From an uncultured Eubacteriales bacterium (GTDB lineage Bacteria; Bacillota; Clostridia; Peptostreptococcales; Anaerovoracaceae), in NCBI GenBank assembly GCA_902786855.1, contig CADAEH010000002.1, forward strand, positions 1 through 64,000: DNA of 64,000 bases, read 5' to 3'. The translations under genes were made by a program, and so were the position numbers. A model generated the notes under the pieces. That model was not told the DNA's origin, did not search any database, and saw nothing but the letters and a program-made list of their open reading frames with translations. The stretch's first letter is position 1, and every line of letters begins with the position of its first letter. Positions 15,894 to 25,297 of the stretch are shown piece by piece.

Positions 15894-18011
15894 TTAGTCC
15901 TCTACGAGTTCTTTTCTGGACAGATTGATTCTGTTCTGGTTGTCGATCTCTGTGACCTTGACGGTTACCTTATCACCGATGTTCATGACATCTTCGACCT
16001 TGGCAACTCTGTGGTTAGCCATCTTGGAGATGTGCAGCAGGCCTTCTTTGCCCGGGAGGATCTCGATGAATGCACCGAAGTTCATGATTCTCTTGACTTC
16101 GCCTGTATAGACCTTACCTACTTCGACGTCAGCTGTGATGAGTTCGATCTCTCTCTTAGCTGCTTCAGCACTTTCCTGATCTACAGCATAGATAGCGATG
16201 AATCCGACATCATCGTCAGAAATGTCGATCTTAGCACCTGTCTCTTCAACGATTCTGTTGACTGTCTTTCCTCCAGGTCCGATGACAAGTCTGATCTTGT
16301 CAGGGTCGATTCTCATGCTGATGAATCTTGGAGCATATGGGCTGAGTTCCTTGCGTGGCTCAGGAATCTCTTCGAGCATGCTCTCGAGGATGTGAGCTCT
16401 GCCGACCTTAGCCTGATCAAGAGCCTGCTTGAGGATTTCTCTGCTCAGTCCGTGGACCTTGATATCCATCTGAAGAGCTGTTACACCGTCAGGTGTACCG
16501 GTTACCTTGAAGTCCATATCTCCGAGGAAGTCTTCCATGCCCTGGATATCGGACAGGATAGCGAACTTGCTTGATCCGTCTTCATTGAATCCCTCGATGA
16601 GACCCATAGCGATACCGCTTACAGGCTTTTTGATAGGAACGCCTGCATCCATCAGAGCCAGGCATGATCCGCATGTGGATGCCATGGATGATGAACCGTT
16701 GGATGAGAGTATCTCAGAGACGACTCTGATCGCATAAGGGAATTCCTCTTCGCTTGGCAGTACAGGCAGGAGTGCTCTTTCAGCAAGAGCTCCGTGACCG
16801 ATCTCTCTTCTTCCAGGGGATCTGCTAGGCTTTGCCTCACCTGTGCAGTATCCAGGGAAGTTGTACTGATGCATATATCTCTTACGGGTGACGTCCATGT
16901 CGATACCGTCAAGCCACTGTGCCTCGCTGAGAGGTGCAAGTGTAGCTATTGAAAGAGCCTGTGTCTGTCCTCTTTTGAAAAGTCCGGATCCGTGTGCTCT
17001 TGGCAGGTATCCTGTCTCGCTCCACAGAGGTCTGATCTCGTCAGGTCTTCTGTCATCAGGACGAACGCCATCTTCGAGAATACGGCGTCTTACCTCTTCC
17101 TTCTTGACGTTGTAGAGAACTTCGTCTACCTCGGCCATTCTGCCTTCGAATTCCTCGGCAAAATGCTCTTTTGTCTCAGCAGTTACTGCATCGATGTTAG
17201 CCATTCTTTCCTGCTTCTCGAAGGTGTAGATAGCATCAACCATCTTCTGTGTAGCATAAGCTCTGACTGCTGCATCAACGTCTTCACCTGCTTTGAATAC
17301 AGTGTATTCCTGCTTTTCCTTACCAACTTCTGATACGATCTCTTTGATGAATCTGCAGATGGTTTTGATCTCCTCATGACCGAAGAGAATTGCTTCGAGC
17401 ATCTCGTCTTCAGGGACTTCCTGTGCTCCTGCTTCTACCATCATGATAGCTTCTTCAGTACCGCATACTGTCAGGTTGATGTCGGAAGCCTGTCTCTGTT
17501 CAAATGTAGGGTTGATGATCAGTTCACCGTCAACTCTTCCTACGATGACGCCTGCTGTCGGGCCGTCCCATGGGATATCCGAAATAGCGATGGCGACTGA
17601 TGTACCTATCAGCGAAGCTGCCTCAGGCTGGCAGTCAGGATCTACCGAAAGAGCGGTAGCAGTGACTACTACATCATTTCTGTACCCCTTAGGGAAAAGC
17701 GGTCTGAGCGGTCTGTCGATGAGTCTGGAAATAAGAGTCGCCTTGTCAGAAGGACGGCCCTCTCTTTTGATATATCCGCCCGGGATCTTACCTACGGCAT
17801 ACATCTTCTCTTCGAAATTGCATGTCAGCGGGAAGAAATCCACGTCCTGTTTTGGCTCTTTGCTGGCGCATACTGTACAGCTGACAACTGTGTCGCCGTA
17901 TCTTACTACAGCCTGGCCGTTAGCCTGCTCTGCGATCTTGCCGATCTCGACCTCGAGCAGTCTGCCGCCGAGAGCCGTTCTGAATGTCTTATAATCTGTA
18001 AATCTACCCAT
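15894..18011 (-). CDS. pnp: Polyribonucleotide nucleotidyltransferase (PNPase)
   Basis: This 705-residue phosphorolytic 3'-5' exoribonuclease acts in mRNA decay. Two RNase PH cores flank a helical linker. The first opens with LLEVEIGKIAEQANG. The second contains the active-site stretch DFLGDMDFKVTG. A KH domain (IGPGGKTVNRIVEETG) and an S1 domain (GEVKRIMNFGAFIEI...EGLLHIS) complete the usual order and length. The frame runs up to a TTG at 18020 only 3 nt from AGGAGG. ATG at 18011 gives the family-typical start MGRF and is chosen, with a slightly long 12-nt spacing. It follows rpsO after 114 bp containing a stem-loop, the common rpsO-pnp arrangement in which the spacer hairpin can be an RNase site. 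Confidence 0.97.
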   Translation of the reverse strand: MGRFTDYKTFRTALGGRLLEVEIGKIAEQANGQAVVRYGDTVVSCTVCASKEPKQDVDFFPLTCNFEEKMYAVGKIPGGYIKREGRPSDKATLISRLIDRPLRPLFPKGYRNDVVVTATALSVDPDCQPEAASLIGTSVAIAISDIPWDGPTAGVIVGRVDGELIINPTFEQRQASDINLTVCGTEEAIMMVEAGAQEVPEDEMLEAILFGHEEIKTICRFIKEIVSEVGKEKQEYTVFKAGEDVDAAVRAYATQKMVDAIYTFEKQERMANIDAVTAETKEHFAEEFEGRMAEVDEVLYNVKKEEVRRRILEDGVRPDDRRPDEIRPLWSETGYLPRAHGSGLFKRGQTQALSIATLAPLSEAQWLDGIDMDVTRKRYMHQYNFPGYCTGEAKPSRSPGRREIGHGALAERALLPVLPSEEEFPYAIRVVSEILSSNGSSSMASTCGSCLALMDAGVPIKKPVSGIAMGLIEGFNEDGSSKFAILSDIQGMEDFLGDMDFKVTGTPDGVTALQMDIKVHGLSREILKQALDQAKVGRAHILESMLEEIPEPRKELSPYAPRFISMRIDPDKIRLVIGPGGKTVNRIVEETGAKIDISDDDVGFIAIYAVDQESAEAAKREIELITADVEVGKVYTGEVKRIMNFGAFIEILPGKEGLLHISKMANHRVAKVEDVMNIGDKVTVKVTEIDNQNRINLSRKELVED

Positions 18012-18094
18012 TATTAACAACTACCTCCTGTTAATCTTTCATTCTTCATACATGGGCTTTAACTGCATGTGTCTTATTATGACACTAATATACA

Positions 18095-18123
18095 ATCAAA
18101 GCGGGAGCTGGACACTCCCGCTT
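18095..18123 (-). terminator. rpsO-pnp intercistronic stem-loop (weak terminator or processing site)
   Basis: A 9-bp stem AAGCGGGAG/CTCCCGCTT with a 7-nt loop is followed on the minus strand by TGATTGTATATT. The tail is too poor in U for full termination, so partial read-through into pnp is likely. Confidence 0.6.
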
Positions 18124-18134
18124 GGTTGCCGCTA

Positions 18135-18401
18135 TTATTTTCTCAGTCCGAGACGAGCGATGAGGCTTCTGTATCTCTCAATGTCAGTCTCTCTGAGGTA
18201 CTTGAGAAGGCTTCTTCTCTGACCTACCATCTTGAGCAGACCTCTTCTTGAATGGAAGTCTTTGTGGTGCTCTTTGAGGTGCTCATTCAGATCGTTGATC
18301 CTGTAAGTAAGGATAGCTACCTGAACTTCCGGGGAACCGGTGTCGCCTTCTTTGATTGCGTATTCTTTGATGATTTCCTGTTTCTTTTCTTTTGTAAGCA
18401 T
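18135..18401 (-). CDS. rpsO: 30S ribosomal protein S15
   Basis: This 88-residue primary binder of 16S rRNA has the family length. [17 protein letters not shown] (19-35) and [19 protein letters not shown] are diagnostic of S15. The RBS is AAGGAG, 8 bp before ATG. It is transcribed from its own promoter (18516-18544) behind a folded leader and is followed by pnp. In other bacteria S15 represses its own translation by binding its leader; whether it does so here is an inference from the structured 5' UTR. Confidence 0.97.
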   Translation of the reverse strand: MLTKEKKQEIIKEYAIKEGDTGSPEVQVAILTYRINDLNEHLKEHHKDFHSRRGLLKMVGQRRSLLKYLRETDIERYRSLIARLGLRK

Positions 18402-18515
18402 TTTGTTTTCTCCTTTTCTGTAGTTCGCCCGGGCTGCGAGATCGCCGGAGCAGCGAGTCTCTGCGGTACGGGTAAAAAATAAGTTCGTACTCTGTTCTCA
18501 CAGAGCAACGCATGT
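18402..18515 (-). promoter_or_regulatory. Structured rpsO leader (candidate S15 autoregulatory RNA)
   Basis: The roughly 110-nt GC-rich leader has a hairpin CTCTGT-GAGA-ACAGAG closed by a GNRA loop (about 18490-18506). Near the start codon is a larger GC-rich fold with CTGC...GCAG and CCCGGGCG. S15 leaders are known to fold and bind S15, but I cannot match this one to a specific class. Confidence 0.45.
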
Positions 18516-18544
18516 ATATTAACACGAAAGTGTGTTAATGTCTA
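18516..18544 (-). promoter_or_regulatory. Promoter of rpsO-pnp
   Basis: TAGACA (18544-18539), a 17-nt spacer and TAATAT (18521-18516) on the minus strand, just after the terminator of the upstream operon. Confidence 0.6.
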
Positions 18545-18552
18545 TCTTTTTA

Positions 18553-18584
18553 TGAAAAAAGTTCATTGCCGGACAACACCGGCA
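18553..18584 (-). terminator. Terminator of the rimP-to-ribF operon
   Basis: TGCCGG (18584-18579) pairs with CCGGCA (18572-18567) on the minus strand, followed after a few bases by TTTTTT. It lies 27 bp beyond the ribF stop. Confidence 0.75.
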
Positions 18585-18610
18585 TTTATATTGCTATTGC
18601 ATCAATATCT

Positions 18611-19606
18611 TTAATCTTCAACGTAGTGGAAAGCTCTGGCCTGCTCACAGTCACGCGATATCTGATCGAACAGTTCCTCTTTGGACCTGAACTTGCGCTC
18701 TCCCCTTGAGAAATGATCGAAATATACGGTTATCTTCTCATCATATATTTCCCTGTCAAAATCGAATATGTAGGTTTCTATGGTCTTAGGCAGCCTGCGT
18801 GATTTTGAGGCCAAGTCTTTATTACTGGCATATTCTTCAGAATCACTGTTTACCGTAGGATTAATTCCGATATTGGATATGCTGCAGTATTCTCTGCCGT
18901 CGATGATGATCCGGCTGAAATAAACACCGCTCGGCGGAAGCATTTGCCTGTCCGGAGCCGGAATATTAACAGTAGGAAAACCATTTTTGCTGCCCAGCCT
19001 TTTACCATGTCTTACAGTGCCTGAAAATGCATATGGTCTGCCAAGATACATCGCCGTGCGTTCCATGTTTCCTGTTGCGATCATCTCACGTATCAGGGTC
19101 GAACTGACCACACGTCCGCCAACTGTGACAGCCTCATGGATATTGAGACCGATATCTGCAGCTGAGCATTCTCTGGCAAGATCAGCCGGTTTGCCCTCTG
19201 CCCTGGCTCCGTAAGTGTAATTGAAACCTACAGATACACAGCCTGCATTGAGTCTTTCTATAATGATATTCTGAAAGAAATCATGGGACCGCATTTTCAT
19301 GATGGTCTCATCAAAAGGCACATTGACGAGAATATCAAATCCCATATCTCTCACCAGCTCTGCCTTTTCATCCTCAGTGCAGATAAGCTTGACCGCGTCC
19401 GGATCATCATCTGACCGCTGAAGTATGAAATTGAACGGGTGATTGGAGAAAGTAAAACAAAGAGATCTCAATCCGTTTTCTCTGGCGGATCTGATCGCGT
19501 CTTCCATGATCACACGGTGTCCTACATGGAGCCCGTCGAAATTCCCAAGTGCTACTGATGTTCTTGTTTCAAAATTCAGTTGTTCAAGTGAAGTGTATAT
19601 TTCCAT
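18611..19606 (-). CDS. ribF: Bifunctional riboflavin kinase / FMN adenylyltransferase
   Basis: This 331-residue cytoplasmic enzyme phosphorylates riboflavin to FMN and adenylates it to FAD. The N-terminal nucleotidyltransferase domain shows ALGNFDGLHVGHRVIM (19-34) and STLIREMI. The C-terminal kinase domain begins at about 188 with GTVRHGKRLGSKNGFPTVN and ends in a short helix. It is slightly longer than the usual 310 residues because of a polar insertion near 255-270 (SDSEEYASNKDLASKSRR). It is the last gene of the operon, 12 bp after truB, and a terminator follows. Linkage of truB with ribF is widespread in Firmicutes. Confidence 0.95.
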   Translation of the reverse strand: MEIYTSLEQLNFETRTSVALGNFDGLHVGHRVIMEDAIRSARENGLRSLCFTFSNHPFNFILQRSDDDPDAVKLICTEDEKAELVRDMGFDILVNVPFDETIMKMRSHDFFQNIIIERLNAGCVSVGFNYTYGARAEGKPADLARECSAADIGLNIHEAVTVGGRVVSSTLIREMIATGNMERTAMYLGRPYAFSGTVRHGKRLGSKNGFPTVNIPAPDRQMLPPSGVYFSRIIIDGREYCSISNIGINPTVNSDSEEYASNKDLASKSRRLPKTIETYIFDFDREIYDEKITVYFDHFSRGERKFRSKEELFDQISRDCEQARAFHYVED

Positions 19607-19618
19607 AACTATCGCTGA

Positions 19619-20605
19619 CTATCGCAATATGACCTTGGCTGGTACAAGTTCCCTGCCATCGAGAAAAGCTGTTCCGAGGAAGCATTCCCGGTTATATACC
19701 CTGTATATTTTCCTGTTTTGTGTTTTTTTACAGGATGAAATCGAAAATTTCGACTCAGTAAGAACTTTATAGCCGGTACCGGATGTGTTTCCGTTGATAA
19801 AAGCGGTAAAACGGTTATCGTTAAGTTCTATGATCCCCAGATTGAGAAGCGTTTTGTCCATCGGTATAATGCATTCCCCGATCTCTTCATCGCTCATTTC
19901 AAGCAGATCTGTAAGATCCAAAGCATCATGGATATCAAAATACCCGCTTTTAGTCCTGACAAGTGAAGTCATTGCCGCCCCGCATCCCAGTGTCCGGCCT
20001 ATATCATCGCAAATAGTCCGTATATAAGTTCCCTTAGAGCATGTTACATCGAAATCGATCGTACCGGCAGCATTATCGATAGCTGTGATCTCATTTTTCG
20101 CTATCGTTATCTCGCGGGATTTTATCTCGAACTCCTTGCCTTCCCTGGCAAGGTCATAAGCTCTCTTGCCATTTATCCTGAGAGCCGAATACTTAGGCGG
20201 TATCTGAGAGACTGTTCCGGTGTAATCATCAAATGCTTTCAGGATGTCTTCCGTCCGGATCAGGATCGCAGCATTCTCTTCTGCGTTGATACTCGCTGCA
20301 TCCGGGTTTTCAGACTTATTTATGATCCTGACGCTCTTCTCTTGCAGTACTTCTCCCCAGATATCAAGTGTGTCTGTTGTGACTCCAAGCTTCATGCAGG
20401 CATGGTATGTCTTGAAGTCTTCGTCGTAGTATTCGATAATGCGGGTAGCTTTTCCGATGCAAACAGGCAAAACGCCCGTAGCCATAGGGTCGAGCGTTCC
20501 AGTGTGTCCTATTCTCTTGATATGGAGCCTGCTGCGGAGCTTTGCACAGACGTCCTGCGACGTCCAGCCTTCAGGCTTATTTATATTGAGTATCCCGTCT
20601 TTCAT
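19619..20605 (-). CDS. truB: tRNA pseudouridine(55) synthase
   Basis: This 328-residue enzyme forms pseudouridine 55 in the T-loop of tRNAs. [15 protein letters not shown] (33-48) carries the catalytic Asp39. [29 protein letters not shown] and [15 protein letters not shown] are the conserved TruB blocks. It lies between nrnA (72 bp upstream) and ribF (12 bp downstream), as in many Firmicutes. An insertion between about 90 and 115 ([19 protein letters not shown]) makes it slightly long. The C-terminal PUA-like part (about 255-328) is present but divergent. Confidence 0.95.
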   Translation of the reverse strand: MKDGILNINKPEGWTSQDVCAKLRSRLHIKRIGHTGTLDPMATGVLPVCIGKATRIIEYYDEDFKTYHACMKLGVTTDTLDIWGEVLQEKSVRIINKSENPDAASINAEENAAILIRTEDILKAFDDYTGTVSQIPPKYSALRINGKRAYDLAREGKEFEIKSREITIAKNEITAIDNAAGTIDFDVTCSKGTYIRTICDDIGRTLGCGAAMTSLVRTKSGYFDIHDALDLTDLLEMSDEEIGECIIPMDKTLLNLGIIELNDNRFTAFINGNTSGTGYKVLTESKFSISSCKKTQNRKIYRVYNRECFLGTAFLDGRELVPAKVILR

Positions 20606-20677
20606 CGAATAGTCTTATTTTTCAGTTCATGCTTCCAAAGTCGATCGACCATAGTCCGATCATAACTTGATACAGTG

Positions 20678-21646
20678 TTATCTCAGTTCAGAGATGAGTA
20701 CCGGCACTATGGTTTTCTCAGCCGTCTCAAGGTCTGCCTCGATCGTGCAGCCGGATGCGAGGAAATGTCCTCCGCCGCCGAACTGGGTAGCGACCTTGCA
20801 CATATTTATATACGAACGGCCTCTGAGACTGATCCTTGTGACATCACCTTTCTCTTTAAGAAGAACTCCCCCTTCGACACCGTCGATGCTCATGATCCTC
20901 TGGATGATCCCGTCAGTTTCATCCATAGTGCAGCCGTATTCGTCAAGCATATTCTGGCTGACGACTCCTACTGCCAGCCTGCCTTCAGCATAAAAATGCA
21001 GTTTTGACAGTACGTATCCTTCAAGCTTGAGAGCCCCCTTTGACTTGCGGTCGTATATCATCGCGGAGATGACCTTTGAATTGAAGCCTTCTACCTTATA
21101 CAGATGTCCGACTATTTCATGTGACCTGCTCGTCGTATTGACATGCTGGAAATTGCCCGTATCAGTTGTGATAGCAGTAAAAATGCAGTTTGCTATATCG
21201 AGTGTGATCTCCGCTCCGAGATCCTTGATAAGTCTGTAAACGATCTCAGCCGTCGCGGCTGATTTAGGCTCGATGCGCTGAAAATCGAAGCGTATATCTT
21301 TTGACGTAGTAGAATGATGATCTATACAGCCTTTGAGTCTCCCTCTTTCCCATGCTGCCTCCCTGCCCGGTATCCTGCCGAGTCCGTTGCAGTCAAGCAT
21401 TAGTGAGAGCTGGACATCATCGAGCACTGAGTCATCTTCAGTTGTGCATCCAAGTTCGAGAAAATCGAGGTTCTTAGGCACGGGCTCATTGACCATAACA
21501 TATGCCTTCTTGCCGAGACTTCGGAGAGCCAGACATAAAGCTGTGCTGGAGCCGAGCGCATCACCGTCCATGCTGATGTGCGGGTATAAGAGGATCCCGT
21601 CGAGATCACTCATTATTGTAGCTATACTTCTTATAGTGTCATTCAT
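20678..21646 (-). CDS. nrnA: DHH/DHHA1 phosphoesterase, NrnA-type (oligoribonuclease / pAp phosphatase)
   Basis: This 322-residue enzyme degrades short oligoribonucleotides and, in characterised homologues, dephosphorylates pAp. The metal site is seen in HISMDGDALGS (His23, Asp27, Asp29), LDCNG (Asp85) and CIDHH (Asp109-His111). The DHHA1 substrate domain has GGGGHFLASG near 291. It belongs to the conserved run infB-rbfA-nrnA-truB-ribF, which puts RNA turnover beside ribosome assembly. The choice of NrnA over other DHH subtypes rests on length and context. Confidence 0.9.
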   Translation of the reverse strand: MNDTIRSIATIMSDLDGILLYPHISMDGDALGSSTALCLALRSLGKKAYVMVNEPVPKNLDFLELGCTTEDDSVLDDVQLSLMLDCNGLGRIPGREAAWERGRLKGCIDHHSTTSKDIRFDFQRIEPKSAATAEIVYRLIKDLGAEITLDIANCIFTAITTDTGNFQHVNTTSRSHEIVGHLYKVEGFNSKVISAMIYDRKSKGALKLEGYVLSKLHFYAEGRLAVGVVSQNMLDEYGCTMDETDGIIQRIMSIDGVEGGVLLKEKGDVTRISLRGRSYINMCKVATQFGGGGHFLASGCTIEADLETAEKTIVPVLISELR

Positions 21647-21690
21647 TAATTGATCCTGATATGTGATAGCATAAGATATGCCATGTATTT

Positions 21691-22068
21691 TTATTCTTCA
21701 TCCTGAGGTATGTCGAGCGTCTCAAGGATGGAGTCGATATGTCTGCCGTAGTCCATTGAAGTATCAAGTTTGAAGATCAGCTCCGGTGTATATCTGAGCT
21801 TGATATCCCTTGACACCTGGCTTCTCAGCGCGCCTTTTGCTCTGTTAAAGCCTTCGAGCACTTCTGAATAGACTTGTTCTTTGTTCTCGTCCGAAAGGCA
21901 GACAGGTGAAACGTAAACAGTCGCATAACTGCCGTCTCTTGTAACATCAACACCTGTGATGCTTATTATTCTGGATGTAAGTCTTGGGTCCTTGGCCCCG
22001 TTGATCAGGAAAGAGCTGATGCTTTTCTTGATCTCTTCGCTGAGCCTGCCCTGTCTGTGTTTAGCCAT
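21691..22068 (-). CDS. rbfA: 30S ribosome-binding factor A
   Basis: This 125-residue KH-like factor is needed for 16S rRNA maturation and 30S assembly. RQGRLSEEIKKSISSFL opens the first helix, DPRL..RIISITGV and D.SYATVYVSP follow, and LRYTPELIFKLDTSMDYG is the signature C-terminal block. The frame extends upstream to 22125, overlapping infB, but ATG at 22068 (MAKHRQGR) has AGGAT 8 bp upstream and gives the standard length. The gap to infB is 26 bp. Confidence 0.93.
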   Translation of the reverse strand: MAKHRQGRLSEEIKKSISSFLINGAKDPRLTSRIISITGVDVTRDGSYATVYVSPVCLSDENKEQVYSEVLEGFNRAKGALRSQVSRDIKLRYTPELIFKLDTSMDYGRHIDSILETLDIPQDEE

Positions 22069-22094
22069 GTTATTGATCCTGTGTAAACAAATCA

Positions 22095-25040
22095 TTATCT
22101 CTTGACTTCTACCATGTTGAAGCATTCGATAACATCATCAGGTTTAATATCGTTATACTTCTCTATGCCAAGACCGCATTCATATCCTGCTGCAACTTCT
22201 CTTACATCGTCTTTGAATCTCCTCAGAGAACTGATAACGCCTTCGTGTATAACGATACCATCTCTGACCAGTCTGATCTGAGCGTTTCTCTTTACGATGC
22301 CTTCATTGACATAGCAGCCGGCAATGATACCGATATTAGGTACCTTGAAGGTATCTCTGACAACAGCTTTTCCGAGTACCTCTTCCTTGTACTCAGGATC
22401 GAGCATACCCTTCATAGCATCCTGGATCTCATCAATGATATCGTAAATTACTCTGTAGAGTCTGATCTCGACATTGGCAGCGGCAGCCTGATTGACAACT
22501 GCTGTAGTAGGTCTTACATTGAAGCCGATGATGATAGCGTTAGATGTCTCAGCAAGCATAACGTCAGACTCATTAACGGTACCTACACCGCTGTGGATAA
22601 CATTGATCTTGACTTCCGGTGTCTGGAGTTTTTCAAGCGATGTGACGATAGCTCCGACAGAACCCTGTACGTCTGCCTTGACGATAAGGTTGAGTTCTTT
22701 TGCCTCGCCTTCCTGGATCTGGCTGAAGAGCTTGTCGAGAGTCATGCTGGCGTTCCTTGCCAATACTTCTTCTCTCATCTTTTCCTTACGGTTAGCAGCG
22801 ATCTCTCTTGCAGTCTTATCGTCTCTTACTGCATTGAAAGCATCACCTGCGTCAGGTACGTCGGAAAGTCCGAGGATCTCAACTGCAGTAGCCGGACCAG
22901 CTTTGCGGATCGGCTTACCCTTGAAGTCGGTCATCACTCTGATCTTACCTGAAGTAGTTCCTGCAACGATGCTCTGACCGGTCTTGAGTGTACCATTGCT
23001 TACGAGGAGAGTTGCGACAGGACCTTTGGCCTTGTCAAGTCTCGCCTCTATGACAGTACCCATAGCCAGCCTGTCCGGATTAGCCCTGAGCTCGAGGACT
23101 TCTGCCTGAAGAAGGATCATCTCAAGGAGATCGGTTATACCCTCGCCCTTCTTGGCTGAAACAGGTACGCTGATCACATCGCCGCCCCAGTCTTCGACAA
23201 GAATGCCGTGCTCAGTGAGTTCCTGCTTGACCCTGTCAGGGTTTGCGCCAGGCTTATCCATTTTATTGATAGCTACGATGATAGGTACATTAGCAGCTTT
23301 TGCGTGGCTGATCGATTCTACAGTCTGTGGCATTACGCCGTCATCTGCAGCAACAACAAGTACTGCGATATCTGTGACCTGTGCGCCTCTTGCACGCATG
23401 GTTGTGAATGCTTCATGTCCCGGTGTATCAAGGAAGACGATCTTTTTACCGTTGATCTCTACTTCGGAAGCACCGATGTGCTGTGTGATGCCTCCGGACT
23501 CTCCTGCAGTTACGTTGGTGTTGCGGATAGCATCGAGGAGAGATGTCTTACCATGGTCAACGTGGCCCATAACTGTTATGATAGGCGGACGCGGCTGCAG
23601 ATCATTCTCACTGTCCTCGTGTGTATCGATGCCTTCTTCTACGATCTCTGCTTCTTCCTCGGTAACTACGATGTCGAGTCCGAGGTCTTCTGCGAGCATC
23701 TCGATCGCATCTTTATCAAGTGACTGGTTGACTGTCACCATTACTCCCATCTGCATCATTGACATGATGATCTTGCTGACGCTGACCTCAGCCTGCTCGC
23801 TGAGTCCGGCAACAGTGATAGGAGCTGTGATAGCGATCGTGCCCTCTGGGAGAAGTTCTTCTACCGTAGGCTCTTCGACGGTTTTTGTCTTATATTTTTT
23901 CTTATGACGTTCCTGCTTTTCAAGAGCGCGCTCATCATAAACATTGTTCTGATTGTTTCTGCGTCCGCCCGGGCCATCTTCACGTCTGTCGAATCTGGAT
24001 TGTTTGTCTTTGTCCTTATTATCGAAGAACTTTTTACTTTTGCCCTTGGAGGATTTAGCATTTCCTGCCGGTGCAGGTGCAGGTGCTGCAGCTCCACCGG
24101 AAGAGGTTCTCTTCTGGGATGGTCTTCTGTCATCTCCGGAAGCCTTTCTGTTATCACGATCGCGATGGTCACGTCCATCCCGATTATCACGGCTTTCCTT
24201 ACCGTCTCTGCCTTTTCTGCCGCCCTCTCTGCCAGAGTCTTTGTTCTTTCTGTTTCTGTTTTCACTCTGGCTTGCAAGTCTTTCCTGCTGACGCTTTTTC
24301 TGCTCTTCTGCTTTTTTCTTTTCAGTTGCAGCATCAGAGATCTTCTTGAACCTCATCGGTTTGCCCGGAGCATTTTGATATTCATCAGCGCTCTCAGCAG
24401 ATGTTTCAGCCTTTTTAGCAGCCTCTTTTTCTTCATCCGGCTCATTGACCGGTTCAGGCTTCTTTTCTGCCTCTGGAGCCGTTTTTTCAGGTTCTGCAGG
24501 CGCTGCAACAGCAGCCACCTCTTCAGGTTCAACCTTTTCAGTTGCTTTCGGCTCTGCCTTTGCTTCCGGCTTCATTTCCTCTGCAGCAGCAGGTTCTTCG
24601 GTCCTGATATCCTCGGCAGGTGCTTCTTCCTTGATAGCAGGCTTCTTTTCTGCTTCTGCAGCAGGAGCTTCAGGCTTTTCTACAACGATCTCTGCAGGTG
24701 CAGGAGCTGCTGCAATTTCTTCGGCTTCGGCAGGTTCCTCTTCCTTTTTAGGAGGCACCACTGTCTTCTTAGGTATAACCGGTTTAGCTGCAGGTCTCGC
24801 CTTGGAAGAATCCCTGTTTATCACAGGGGTTGCCTTTATCTTAGGTTTTGAACTTCCGGTCTGAGCACCGGAAGAATTACCTCTCATCAGGTTGATGGTA
24901 CTTGTCAGTCTTGCAGCATCTACATCATCGACTTTGCTCTGAGCAGTCTTGATCTCAATGCCCATCTTGGATGCGTAATCCTTGAGTTCCTGTAATGTGA
25001 TGTCAAGTTCTTTGGTAAGTTCGCTAACTTTTTTTGACAT
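22095..25040 (-). CDS. infB: Translation initiation factor IF-2
   Basis: This 981-residue GTPase delivers initiator tRNA to the 30S subunit. A short IF2_N domain (1-50) is followed by a very long low-complexity stretch (about 60-385), first Ala/Glu/Pro/Lys-rich and then Arg/Asp/Lys/Asn-rich. A second IF2_N-like segment occupies about 400-455. The G domain carries GHVDHGKTS (about 490), DTPGHEAF and NKMDKP. The beta-barrel, IF2-specific domain 3 and C-terminal initiator-tRNA-binding domain are all present. The linker is longer than in Bacillus. The RBS is AAGGAGG, 6 bp before ATG. It follows rnpM by 11 bp, with no L7Ae-like gene (YlxQ) between them, unlike Bacillus. Confidence 0.97.
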   Translation of the reverse strand: MSKKVSELTKELDITLQELKDYASKMGIEIKTAQSKVDDVDAARLTSTINLMRGNSSGAQTGSSKPKIKATPVINRDSSKARPAAKPVIPKKTVVPPKKEEEPAEAEEIAAAPAPAEIVVEKPEAPAAEAEKKPAIKEEAPAEDIRTEEPAAAEEMKPEAKAEPKATEKVEPEEVAAVAAPAEPEKTAPEAEKKPEPVNEPDEEKEAAKKAETSAESADEYQNAPGKPMRFKKISDAATEKKKAEEQKKRQQERLASQSENRNRKNKDSGREGGRKGRDGKESRDNRDGRDHRDRDNRKASGDDRRPSQKRTSSGGAAAPAPAPAGNAKSSKGKSKKFFDNKDKDKQSRFDRREDGPGGRRNNQNNVYDERALEKQERHKKKYKTKTVEEPTVEELLPEGTIAITAPITVAGLSEQAEVSVSKIIMSMMQMGVMVTVNQSLDKDAIEMLAEDLGLDIVVTEEEAEIVEEGIDTHEDSENDLQPRPPIITVMGHVDHGKTSLLDAIRNTNVTAGESGGITQHIGASEVEINGKKIVFLDTPGHEAFTTMRARGAQVTDIAVLVVAADDGVMPQTVESISHAKAANVPIIVAINKMDKPGANPDRVKQELTEHGILVEDWGGDVISVPVSAKKGEGITDLLEMILLQAEVLELRANPDRLAMGTVIEARLDKAKGPVATLLVSNGTLKTGQSIVAGTTSGKIRVMTDFKGKPIRKAGPATAVEILGLSDVPDAGDAFNAVRDDKTAREIAANRKEKMREEVLARNASMTLDKLFSQIQEGEAKELNLIVKADVQGSVGAIVTSLEKLQTPEVKINVIHSGVGTVNESDVMLAETSNAIIIGFNVRPTTAVVNQAAAANVEIRLYRVIYDIIDEIQDAMKGMLDPEYKEEVLGKAVVRDTFKVPNIGIIAGCYVNEGIVKRNAQIRLVRDGIVIHEGVISSLRRFKDDVREVAAGYECGLGIEKYNDIKPDDVIECFNMVEVKR

Positions 25041-25051
25041 TCATATCCTCC

Positions 25052-25297
25052 TTAGTTTTCATTGAGAGCAGATTCTATCGCTCTCATGATCTCTTCAGTG
25101 TTTACCGCGGATCTGCAGATACGGTTCCATGCTTTACGCTTGAATGACTTCTGTATGCACTCATCGTTCCTGCACAGGTAGATCCCGCGTCCTTCATTTC
25201 TGATATCCGTATCCGCTTTGAATGCACTGCCGTTATATGTCAGCCTCAAAAGTTCACTTTGAGGTCTTGAATGATAACAGCCAATGCATCTACGCAT
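25052..25297 (-). CDS. rnpM: YlxR/RnpM family RNA-binding protein
   Basis: This 81-residue protein of the nusA-infB operon is a YlxR-family member, reported in Bacillus to bind and modulate RNase P. The signature RRCIGC..S.P...LLRL (2-20) and GRGIYLC...C...A (about 44-64) are present. The frame is open further upstream to 25369, but that would overlap nusA by 80 bp. ATG at 25297 overlaps the nusA end by only 8 bp (GATGCGTAG), starts right at the conserved core and suits translational coupling. Confidence 0.88.
   Translation of the reverse strand: MRRCIGCYHSRPQSELLRLTYNGSAFKADTDIRNEGRGIYLCRNDECIQKSFKRKAWNRICRSAVNTEEIMRAIESALNEN

Noticed and set aside
23904-24851. 315-codon plus-strand frame antisense to infB
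   Set aside because: It is an artefact of the low-complexity Ala/Glu/Lys/Arg linker of IF2; the Phe/Cys/Ser-rich product has no recognisable domain.
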